Source: Lutjanus erythropterus (lineage: Eukaryota > Chordata > Actinopteri > Lutjaniformes > Lutjanidae). From it: a stretch of 64,000 nt of DNA. The translations under genes were made by a program, and so were the position numbers. How positions within the stretch are numbered: position 1 is the stretch's first letter; each line of letters starts with the position of its first letter. Below are positions 36,401-48,400 of this stretch, one piece after another. The notes beneath the pieces are model-generated. The model was given only the letters and a program-made list of their open reading frames with translations. It was not told where the DNA came from and made no database searches. The stretch is taken from the NCBI GenBank assembly GCA_020091685.1, contig CM034599.1, positions 20,168,006 to 20,232,005 of the forward strand, written 5' to 3'.

Positions 36401-39400
36401 TTTTCACTGTAACTAAAGGGAATGAAAATTGCTTGATGCACTGCAAGTTTAAGAAGATGTGTGTTGTGAAATACTCCTCTGCTCAGAAATTGCACCACCA
36501 CCTGTTTTTAGTGATATGAATCTAAGGATGGCAGTGTCAGTCTGTCAGTCCACTTCCTCCTACTGTGCAAAAATGAAGCTGAAATGTCTGGTTGGAGAGA
36601 TCCTGCCCGTACAGCTGACTGGCTCAATCGTGAGCATGGCTCAGTTGACAATAATAACATAAAAAAAAACTTTTATAGGATCAAATATCTGATTAAAACC
36701 AAACTTATTAGAAAAATGAACTCTTGAACATAGTAAAAAAAAAAATCAAAGTTTGGACCTTGTCCCATCACTAACATGGAGGGGTGGGATTTATGTCTAT
36801 ACTGCAGCCAGCTACCGATCAGGATGTTTTGGCTACAGTTTTGGGGATCTGTCATGTTTGTCCATCTTTGTATTTGTAAATGGCACAGCCTCACAGAGCT
36901 GCTAACATGGCTGTAGACTCTTAGTCATGTTCTTTCCAAAGTCATCCAGCCCCTCTCATGTACAAGACTGTCAGGAAATGTATGTTTTACACTTATAACA
37001 ATTGCTAAGTATAGGGGAACTGAATGTTTTTCTACTAATAAGTTAATGTTGCAGTACACTGTTGAATCTTAAAACACCACCCTGTGTAGATTTCCGCTAA
37101 ATTGTATAAACTTTAGTCTAAAAAAATCTTTGGTGCTGCTGCAGTCTGCGTGTGTGACACAAACAGTCCTGCCATGTCTAAAGCCTCCTTTATTTATTCC
37201 CCCGTTCATTTACACCACTTAGTTAAAGAGTAACTGAATGTCTCAGCGATGTCTGGATGTTGTGCACTCTGAGTCACAGTCTCATAGAGCCACTCACTGT
37301 CTGGAGGAGTGTCCCGTTTGCGTAACTGAGGGAAGTGTCACATATCTGATAGTGGTCTCTGACTGTGTATTCCAGAGTAGTATCCATGAGTAACAAACAA
37401 TACATCCTGTTTCCTGTCCTCTTAACTTATAAAGAAAAATAATGTGTCCCATTTATTGTGCCTGTGAGAAAATGAAACTGGTGTGAGGCTCTGGACTTCG
37501 AGAAATGTCTAAATCTTAAGTAGCAGCTTCAACCACAACCAGCATCTGATGCATGTTGTGATGTGGGGATGAAGTGTTTAAAGTGTGAGAATTTCTGTGT
37601 GAACTTGTACAAGCTTGTGTGCTGTCTCATAGGAAGTTAGAAGAATTACAGGGATAACTTGTTGCCACTTGCTCAGAACAGGACCACACAAACTTACTGC
37701 TCTAATGATGCACAGACTGATATTTATGTGTGTTTTGTTGTGTTTTTCTATTGAAGTTTGCCCAGAGGTTACTGCTGTTAAGTTTTATTGACATGTGCTT
37801 AAAATGGTAGACTGACTTTTGGTTGTTTGTTATAACAAGTTAACATCTATAGATAGAAATTCTTGAACCATTTCAGTATTCTGACACTGTATGTACATCT
37901 GGTCATATTCAGGGATGACTCTTATGGGTCATGTTTATGAGAGTGGAGAGGAGATGAATATTGTTGTTTTCTGCAGGCTCCTGGTTAGTGCTCCATGGAG
38001 TGGATTCAGTCGAAACAGGAAGGGGGATATTTACAAGTGTCCAGTCTCAGGGTCCAGAAACAGCTGTGACAAGCTTAATCTTGAAGGTAAGACTTGGTGT
38101 TTTATTGTTCAACCTTTGACCTCTCTACAAAACACTGTCCATGTACTTAAAATGCCTAAACAAACACTGAAGACATGCATCACCTTAAAATGTCCAGAAT
38201 GTCTCAAGATGTTTGATTTTTTTTTCTGTTCTGAAAATGACAAAAATACAAATGATATCAGTGTATTACAGCAAAGCATGTATTTTATTTATACGTTATA
38301 CTTACGATAAATATACACATTGTACGCTGTAAATTCCAGATTTAAAGTGGCAGTCTTGAAGATTTCAGTCCTGGCTGATTTGTCGACAGCATTTACTTGT
38401 GATTAAAGCAAATGTGGTTTCATACTATAGGTCTCAGAATTCTGGAGGCAGCAAACCAAATTATTGCTGTTTTAATAAAGAAGTCAGGCAATAATTGGCT
38501 TTTTGGACTCTATTGCTGTTTCCACATATGCACCCTGAAATATATCCTGAGGCTCAGGTCCAGACATCGTCCGAATGTGCCCTCTCACACATGCAGCACA
38601 CATTAGGAGATTGTCTGTGTCAGACACTCATGTAACATAAGACATAAGACATAAACTGTATGGTTCAGATGAGGGGTGACGCCTGCAGAGCAAGGAGGAG
38701 GACTCATCCATAATGGTGACTGTTTGTGACTGTACAGAGTCTCGAAATAAGCAAACTGTGATGGAAGTGGAGAAGGATGGTAGATGTGGAGATCAGCTGA
38801 CTCCAGTGTGACTTGGCAGCAATATTTCTTCCCAGGATGGCAAAGCCAGAGTATACTTGCCTTCAGCATCCTGTGAAAATAATCATTGCTGCCTGGCAGG
38901 AGAGACACTTTGTGGTGCACTGTTCTTCCGACTGTATTGTGATGTTTTCACATCACAGATGATGAAGAAAGGCATTAAAACGTGTGGTCAAAAATATTAA
39001 ATTCATTTAGACTGATATATTGGTCGACAGTCTGTATGAAAACAAAGCTATAGTGCACTGCACACTGTCATCAACATGCCCACTCACTTGCTGTGGACTC
39101 TGAGCTGCTGTATTCATGCGTGCAGCTCACTCGGATTTAGGACTAGGAAGCTAGCGGGGATAAGTCTAGATTTCTACATTATTGCAGAGTTGCAGTGTAT
39201 GCAAAGGGCCTTATGTTGCACACTGCGAGGGTCTGTAAACAGTGAAAGTGAACGTGAAGGTGCACAGCCTGTTGCCTGCTGTCTTTCATCTAACAGCTCA
39301 CTGTGGTTGCCTCTTCTTGTTCAATTACTCCTTGCAATATTTCAAACTGATCCACTCTCAAAAATGCAGACAAAGAACATTGTCTTGTGGTCTTGACACC

Positions 39401-42400
39401 TTTTTGATGAACAATATGAAGAGGTGGTGATGTCACTAATGCATTGCATTTCCTGTAACTACTTCATGATAAAACTGCAACAGTAGGAAATGTTCAATTT
39501 TCATCAGTAGCACTATCAAAATCCATCAGTGATTTATCAGTCTGCATTCATATACAGATATCTGTTTATAGAGATGACAGTAACAGTAAATTAATGCAGC
39601 ATTTTTCAGGAATGTCCCAGGTTGTAACTTTTGTGATTAGGCCACAGGCTCCCTCACCAATGGGTTACCTCATTTGAAAATTATTTGTGACTGAACAGAC
39701 ATTTATTTGAATGAAAATCTTTGAGACTGCCACCTTAAAAACTACAATCTGAACTTTATAGCTATTTTTTCCATCTTTTTCCACAGATTCTGTTAACATT
39801 CCAAATGTTAAAAATGTCAACAACAACATGTGCCTGGGTTTGACTCTTACCAGGATACCTGCAGTCAATGGTTTGATGGTATGTGTGTTTGTATAGTACA
39901 AAAAAAGTGTAGCTTTCTTATAAATCTCTTTTTTGTGTTTGTGTGTAAATGGAATATTCATAATTCTGATGCATAATGAGTAACACAGCCTTTAACTGCT
40001 GTCAGAAATATTGTAACAACAAGATGTACATGCATCATTGACTGGTTAAGTTATGATTTCCTCTGAAATGTACATTAAAATGTTATTTTTAAAGGGGAAG
40101 GAAGTGTGTCATTTGGCTTAGGTAAATTGATCACTACAGCAGGAAGTCATGCCTCTGTGTAGCTAAATAAAGATAACATCCACTGCATGACTGCTTATGT
40201 TGTAGGTGGGTCATTCCTACTATTCGGTGCCATTTGACCATGGTAACCTTAGATTAAAAAATGTAAAATTTTGCAGGATTTTATCATTTCATCTGAAGGA
40301 GGGCTTGTTAAATTATAAGAAAAATATATTGGTCAAGCTCAGGATATCATATTATAATGATTTTGACCAAATTCCCGGTACAAGACATGGGGCAAATGTC
40401 CACCCTGTTACAGGACATTCTTATCTCTATTAGTAAGTGTTTTTGAAAGGACAATTATTTACTATTTACATTTCCTAAGAGTTTAAATGTCCCTTACTTT
40501 GCCCTTTAAATGTATTTTTTAAAAAGTATTAATAAACAAGCATTATCTTGAAAAGAGACGTTCTATACTAAGGCACAATGTGATTTCAACACATTTCTTT
40601 AAGAATAAAAAGCAATTTCAATGAAACTTCACCCCATTTTTAATTGACTGATATATTTAATTCATTCACTGTCAGTATTCACAAAGACAAGCATAATGCT
40701 TGTTGTTTTTATTCAATTAATTTAAAAAATACACAGGTAACAGGGTGGACAAAGGAGAAACAGGGGGGACAGGACGTAACAGGGTGGACATCATACCAGT
40801 GAACAGCAATGCATTTCATTAAAGTAAGGCAGTTCATTTACCTTACAACCTCCCAACAACCATCACAACAACAACAGAAACATGTCCACATCAAACTCAA
40901 ATCAAATGTCCTGCACCTCCAAAATAAACATCACAAACATTTTTCAATTGCTAAGAAATTCCACACATTTTTGTCCAGCTGGACAGACCTCTTGTTTAGG
41001 GGTTGTGGCTCTCTCATTAGGCACACAATCTGGTCATTCCTGTACCAGCTAATGTCGTCTTGTCGACTTGGCCAGAAAAAGTTGTTGGTCCCATTCCTAT
41101 ATGTGCATTTCACCTTAACATCCTCTTCAACCTCCAGGATGATTCCTGGGTGTGGCTCACCATCATAACTGACAACGCACCACTGCCCAATGTTTTCTTT
41201 TGTAATAACTTAAGGCCTTTTTTCTGCAGCAGACGACACCGTTCCCTGACAAATAGATTCATATTGTTTTGATCAATCTTTTTTAAAAGCATAAATGACA
41301 AACAAATTCATAATAAATCAATAGTAAATAAGAATTAATGGTGGAAACACTAATTCATCTAGCCCTCTTATCTTACGTCCACCCTGTTACCATGCAAAAC
41401 AGTAACAGGGTGGACAGTAACAGGGGGGACATTTTAAGCTAACATCAGATATTACTAGTCCTGTGATGAACAACAAGCTAGCACATGGTGACTACAGAGA
41501 AGGATTTTTAATGTATTTACTAACAACATTTTTTAAAATTACAAAAAATATGAGTTTTCAATATAAACAAGGGTAACAGAGTGGACATGTTATGCTTTAC
41601 CACATCAGTGAACCATTCTAAAACACTGGAAAAAAGGATTGATTAAAGAGTGATACTGACCCTGCTTCATGTAGATGTTTTCCCTTCAAGAATATCTGCT
41701 ACTTTCTGTGAGTTATGTGACTATATGAATGGTCAGGAGGGAGGGGGAGGGGTTTTTTGTCAGAGTAACAGGGTGGACAGTCGACTCAGGGACACAACTT
41801 ATTTTTAAGAATTTAAACATTTAAAATGTTTTGATAACAAAAAAAAACATTGGTTGGGAACCGTTATAAATGAGGCTATACAGAAATAATGAAAAAATAG
41901 ACTTTATTTGATTTTTATTACTTATAATTGTAACTTAACTTGAGCAAACGTGAGTGGGGACATGGCAGTACACCCTAATTGCAATTAAAATCATATTAAT
42001 TATTTTAAATCAATTTATCCTGTGTACATATGGTTGTGTTTTATGGTAGAGGGGAGTTAACCATGTAAGATGATATATTAAAAATAAATATTAGCCCACT
42101 TTTACACAAAATATACCACATTATGGCATGGGGACTCAAATGGCACCGAATAGTAGGAATGACCCAGGTAATAAATGAGTTAAGTTGAATTTACAATTAA
42201 CAACTATTTAATTCACCATTGAACTCAGACATTAGAGCTTACAGGGAGCTTTTAAAGACAAACGTTTGTCTTTTCTCTTTGCTTCTGTGGTCATCTGCTA
42301 CAGATGTGCGGTCCTCTGTGGGGACAGCAGTGTGGCACTCAGGACTTCTATCCAGGAATATGTGCAAAAATGAATCCCCTCTTTCAACCACAACCTGCCT

Positions 42401-45400
42401 TCTCTCCTGCCATCCAGAGTAAGATCTGTTATCTTTTTATACGATTGTGGATATTTTTAGATTTGTATAGACAGATATATTTCAAGACAGGTTTCAGTTC
42501 ATCCATTAGAGCGACACATGGTCTGTTATGATTTTCCATTGTTACATTTTAACGTGGTCTGGGATAATTTCGCTTATGGGAATTGTAACATCATGGATTT
42601 TAGACATGGCTGAGTTTGAATTATTCCCTCCAGTGTGCGTTATTATTTGGCTTCTGGGTCTGATGTTTGATGCAGAGGCATTATCTTTTAGGGTAGTCCA
42701 TCCCAATCTTGTGAACGCGGTATCTTAAGAACGCTTTGACGGATTTTCTTCAAACTTGTAACAAATGACTACTTGGACTCAAAGATGAACCAGTTAGATT
42801 TTGGTGGTCAAAGGTCAAGGTCTCTGTAACTTGAACTTTGAAACTCAGGAATTCCTCTGTAATTATGTAAAATTTCACACAAATGTCCAACTGGAGAAAC
42901 TTGTGAAGTGATGACATTTTATATCCAAAAGGTCAAAGGCGATGCAGTAATTCTAGTCACGACGTAACTCATCAGTGCTCTGCTTTACATCAGCCAATCA
43001 CAATTTTTGAATGTTAGAATGTACATAATAATGAAAAGAAAATGTTTAGTTCATCCATCCATTCATCACTGCTGCTTAAAGGTATTATTATACGTCACCT
43101 GTCATGACATTTCTAGCATGTGGAGGGCCTATGGACATTGTGATTGTTTTGGACGGCTCCAACAGCATTTATCCTTGGGGTCCAATGACCGCATTCCTCC
43201 AGAAATTAATACCTGCACTCGACATCGGGCCCCAAAGCACACAGGTAACACAATGTTTCATCAGCCACAACAGAGAATTTAAGCCGAGATAAAGCAGGGG
43301 GATAATCTTTTGTTTGTCTTGTGGTCATAACACTGTCATTACTGACAGCTTTCTGTGCTTTTGATCATGCCAGGTCAGCGTCATTCAGTATGGAGTATAC
43401 CCCAAGTTTGAATTCAAACTGAACCAGTATAAAACCAAAGATGAGGTGACCGCTGCAGCATCTAGAATCACACAAATGTATGGTCAGTCCACCAATACCT
43501 TCCAAGCGATCCAATATGCCAGGTTGGTGTTGCCTTTCATGTATATATTTATGCATGCATTTATTTATTTACCAATATGTTTGATTGCTTGACTGCTTTT
43601 TTGTTTTTTGTAATTTGTGTGTTCCTTGGTCTGTCTGTCTTGTCTGTTTATCTGTTTCATTAATATCTGATCAGGACTGAATTTTGATGTTGAAAAAAGA
43701 AACGTTTTTTTTTTTTGTGATCAAACCACAAACAGTAACTTTAAATTTCCGCCGTGTCCGCTCTCTTCAGTCGGTCAGGTTTCAGTCAAACCAACGGCGC
43801 TCGACCGAACGCTGCCAAGGTGATGGTGGTCGTCACTGATGGGGAGTCTCATGACGAAGCTATGCGAGACACAGTCATTCGTGAATGTGAGGAAAAAGGC
43901 ATCACCCGCTTCGGTATTGCTGTAAGTGACGATCCGCCATTTACTCTCACCATGTTATACCACGTATATACAGTAATTGTTTTTTAATGCTAAAAATTTG
44001 CACCATAATGAAATTAGATTAATACTCAATAAACAAAGTCAAAGATTTAAGCTTAATTTCCCTGATTTTATTCTCACCTTGAGTTCCACTATGTGGTTTC
44101 ATTGAAAGGTTCTGATGCTGAGATAGAACCAGAAATATAGCTGTAGTTATAGATTTGGGTCACTTCCAACTAGAGCGATTTTGTACTTTATACTTGTAAA
44201 TCCTTTTAGAGCTGATATCATGCAGAAACAAAATAAACAAAATGAACTGAAATAATGTCAAGAAAGGAAATATTCTCACCTATTTCATTATTAAAGAGAA
44301 AAAGGCTGTACAGCTTGTGAATTCAAATTTCTCTGTTTTACCAAACTAAGATCCATTGAGTGAGTATGCATGGGTCGGTCAGTCTACTCCGACTGGTGAA
44401 CTTTTTCATGAACACTCGCTGTCTGGGAGAGAAACTGTTCATTCAGAAGAGCTCGTATTTTCTTCAGCCATTTTTAAGAAACAAGGCAACAAAACTTGCC
44501 AGCTATTGTTTGCTAACGTGTTTATTGAATTGTTTTGGCCCCGCCTAAGAAGCCTCAGCTCAAACGTCATAATGTTTATTAAGACATCGTGGATGTGAAT
44601 GGGCCTGCTGATTGCATAACATTGGATAGCTTTGTTAAAATAAGCCAAAACCTACATTTTCCATATGTTTTCTTTTTTTCTGTTTGCTGGATTTGCACTG
44701 TATCTTCTTTTTTCTAGGTCCTGGGTTATTACATCAGAAACAACATTGACACAGAAAACCTGATAAAAGAAATCAAATCCATTGCTAGTTTACCCACAGA
44801 GAAGTACTTCTTCAATGTGTCTGAAGAGGCGGCTCTCTCCACCATCGCTGGAACGTTAGGGAACCGCATCTTCAACATAGAAGGTGAGTGTTGTTTCTTT
44901 TTACTTCTTTACATGATACCGCATGTTCATTAGAACTTTCCAAAAGAAGCTCATCCAGGCATGTTGCACCATGTCTGTCAGAGCTGAAGAGATCCCAGGA
45001 GAGATCAAAACAAAATGTGTGGGCTTTATTTTACATATTTTGCACTGATTCTCGATCTGCTCCTCTGTTTTTGATTGTTATGCGATACTCTGTTCCCACA
45101 AGGCACTGGAAAAGGGGGCGATAACTTCAAGATGGAGATGTCCCAAGTGGGATTCAGCGCTCACTACTCCAGCCAGCAGGTACAGATCGCTGCCTCGTAC
45201 GCCTGAAACCTTTCTACGAATTGTGACAAACCATGTTCACATGTTTTGCTGTTTTCCACACTAACTTGCAAAAAATGTAAGGGTTGGTGCTTGGCTGTGT
45301 GACATATCTGATGGTAAAGAAAGTCTGGTTTGAAGGCTTATCAGATGCACAGGATTACACAAATCTGGAGAGTTATGACAGCAGCAACAAACTTGTCCTC

Positions 45401-48400
45401 AGTGTCAGTGCACGCAAGGAAACATGCGTCTGCATGTATCTGACCTTAGCAGAGTAGCAGCACCTACATTTACTTTACTACAAAGATTATTATAGTTAAC
45501 TAAAACGAAACTGAAAAAAATTCTACAAGGAAGCCCATGTGGACAAAAGTGGTGGTGTTTCTGCAGGAATAACCACAAAATATACAAATTTTAACTGGTA
45601 ACATATTACTCACTGTAGGGTCTGATCTTCCTGTACAATATCAGGAACTTTAACCCTCTACAAATCCAGTGCACTACCTGTAGGCAGCTATATCTTATCA
45701 AACTCAGAGTTTGCTATGTGGCACTTAGTCATGATGTTCTCTCCTGACTAGATCCTTGCTTGTGTTGCATCAAATTGATTGTGACTTTGGCTGGAAAAAT
45801 ATAAGCACATGTTCATTTCAGGTCATCTAGGTCATATAGAGGCATTAATATTGAATTGAGACTGTTTCTTAACCAGTTAAAACCTCCTTGTAGTAGCTTT
45901 AACTGAAATAAAAATAAAATCTACTTTTTGGAAAAAACAAAAGTGGTAATCCTTGTCAATTTGGTCAAAGGTGCGTATGTTTATTGAGATTAAACTGAAA
46001 CAAGCACACACTCTGGAAACTAACTGAAACTAAACTGGATTGAAAACAGAAGCTAAAAATGAAATAAAAATGTAAACTAATGAAAAATAACTCTGCTGGT
46101 CACCAGTTCTGGAACCAAAGCTATGAAAATATGTTGAAATAACTAAATACTGTTATGTAACCATTTTTTTTATAACAACTATCAAAATACCATTATTTGG
46201 CCATGATTTGAAGTGACAGTAAAGTTGGTCACAGAACCCCCTCGCAACAGCCTTTCTGCTGTACCAGCGCCGCGTTCTCACTGAAACAAAAGAGGAAGCT
46301 GCATTTTTGACAGCTTGACCACAGTTTTAACCAAGCCTGTGGTTCTCACTCTGTGTGTAATCTGTATTTTACGTCTGTAATCCAGATCAAAAATATAATA
46401 TAAATACAATTTCTATGGTATATATTGACTGGTATTTGGCCTGTGCTGTTTAAGGATGTGATGATGCTGGGAGCAGTGGGAGCCTACACATGGAGCGGCA
46501 CCGTCGTCCACCAAAAAGGGTCCAGTGTAGACATTCTTCCTTTCTCAGCCTTTGAAGGAACGCTTCAAGACAGAAACCACAGCTCATTACTGGGTAGGCA
46601 TGCATAGCTGTCCTCTGCATTTATTTGACCAACTCTACTATAAGTTTGGATTCTGTTACTTCAGGAATGAGGGTGCGGGAAGGCTGTCCTCTGAACTGGT
46701 AATACAAGTGTAAACACTGCAGCAGCCCTGCTTTGACAGCCATTGTGGATGTTCATGCAAATTGAGCAAAAGTGGCTGACAGATTATGTTTCAAAACAAA
46801 TTTCCCATCTGTACAAACCTCTCTAGGTGTCTGTGGCATTTTTTCAGTGGAAACTTTTTTTAAAATGTCAACTTCTTTTATGGCTAACCGCTATTCATTG
46901 CATCTGTCTGCTTACTAACCTCTTCCTCTTGTAACTATTCTCAGAAGTTAACCATCATGAAAGATGCATCATCTATACTGTAGCAGCAGTAGATGCTACC
47001 GGGTTAAAGCCAGTATACATGAGTGGATAATCATGATTGCTTCTTGTGATGATTGTCAGGATTACCTAAATTAACCTGAAATACACGCTGAAGCAGTAAA
47101 TGGTTTGTTTGCAATTGTTTGGCAATTTCAGCTGAATTGTACTTCACGATAATTCTATTTCAAATATTTTGAAAAATATAATGTGTATGCAATATAATGT
47201 ATTCCACAGGTCTTATGCAATGGCCTTGTCTTTTTCACATCTGTAGACCTTTTTCACAGCAGCTTTTTTGACACACAATAGTAGAGTAAACACAGGTGTT
47301 ACCACTGACACAGATTAGTGTTATAATTATGGCTGCCGTGAAAAAGGTCTGTTACTGCAGTGACGTACAGTGGTTAATTAATTAATAAAAGTAGGTAAAA
47401 GTCAGAAAATACATAAAGTATCAACAGTAAATTATACAGCATTATGTTTTACATAATATTAATGTGTTAGTACTAATATATTTAAGAATAAACAGCACTT
47501 GAAATTTGTAGAGGCAGAGCAAATTCAAACTATTTATTATTAATGGTGGGGGGAAAAATAAATTCTTGTATGCATCGTGATTCTCTCTTTGAAGATTATG
47601 TAATCTGAAATTTAAAACCCAATTCTTGACATTCTGATCGTGTGCAACAGTTTTCTAAGATCAGGCCTTGTGTTCCTCACAAAAAAAACAATTAGATGAA
47701 AACGTCCGGGACGTGAACATGCGCGTTGTGTTTGTGTTATAAACTACTACTGTTGGTGACTGGCACCCCTGAGTTTAAAGCTAGTATATGGAAGCATTTT
47801 GGCTTCTATGAAGTTAGCAAGTAGTGACAGTGATAAAAAAAAAAAAAACGTGAAGAGCCACAAGATTCCCACCTCTGTTTATTCTAGTTCGTTATGTAAT
47901 CAGTCATAATGCATCACATTTTGTAAAGGGGTCACATACTGTTTTATATCCTGTGTCGCCCCACACAGTTCACCCACACAAGTGTTCACTTATTCTGCCT
48001 AACTGGATCTCTTCTCAGGATGGTGTGGGCATGTACCAACTGCTCTTGATTGTCATTTCCTTCATGCTTCTGTTGATTTTGTTGTACCTGTTGAGGCAGG
48101 ACAAGTCACCACGTTATCGTTCTTACTTTTAGGACTGATGATACACTAAGTTACTGGAATCACTTTATTCCCAGCACAGCTCCGCCCAACTTACACCTGA
48201 CCAGAGGTCTAGTCAGCCAGAGTAACTGAAAACACCTGTGTAGGTGTGCAAAGCGTTTCATTTGCAATGGTATTTATGCTTTTCAAACAATTTAGTAGAG
48301 TAGAAAGTACATTTACCACTGGAATGTAGCCAATTAAAAGTAAAAGTAGCTTATTATTGAAATTAGAGTCATTAGAGTAATACCTAAAAATGTACTTAAA

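Larger units (their letters stand above)
40208..42165 (-). mobile_element. 1958-bp DNA transposon with 30-bp terminal repeats, itga2 intron 4
   Basis: The left terminus, 40208-40237, begins GGGTCATTCCTACTATTCGG and continues to CATTTGA; its exact reverse complement is 42136-42165. AGGT flanks both sides (40204-40207 and 42166-42169) as a 4-bp target duplication. The interior has nine copies of a 14-bp motif and a 92-codon minus-strand frame but no complete transposase, so this is an internally deleted copy. A 4-bp duplication and GGG-start ends recall the Sola superfamily from memory; this is unverified. Identical termini suggest a fairly recent insertion. It ends 138 bp before exon 5. Confidence 0.85.
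33529..42303 (+). other. itga2: itga2 introns 1-4, unassigned parts
   Basis: Apart from the MITE pair (34724-35523), the Tc1 remnant (35951-36362) and the 1958-bp transposon (40208-42165), the intron stretches 33529-34723, 36363-37976, 38087-39786 and 39879-40207 show no exon, RNA gene or repeat that I recognise. Confidence 0.5.

Noticed and set aside
40809-41168. 119-codon plus-strand frame inside the intron 4 transposon
   Set aside because: It is antisense to the better minus-strand frame (40931-41209), and its composition looks like a shadow.
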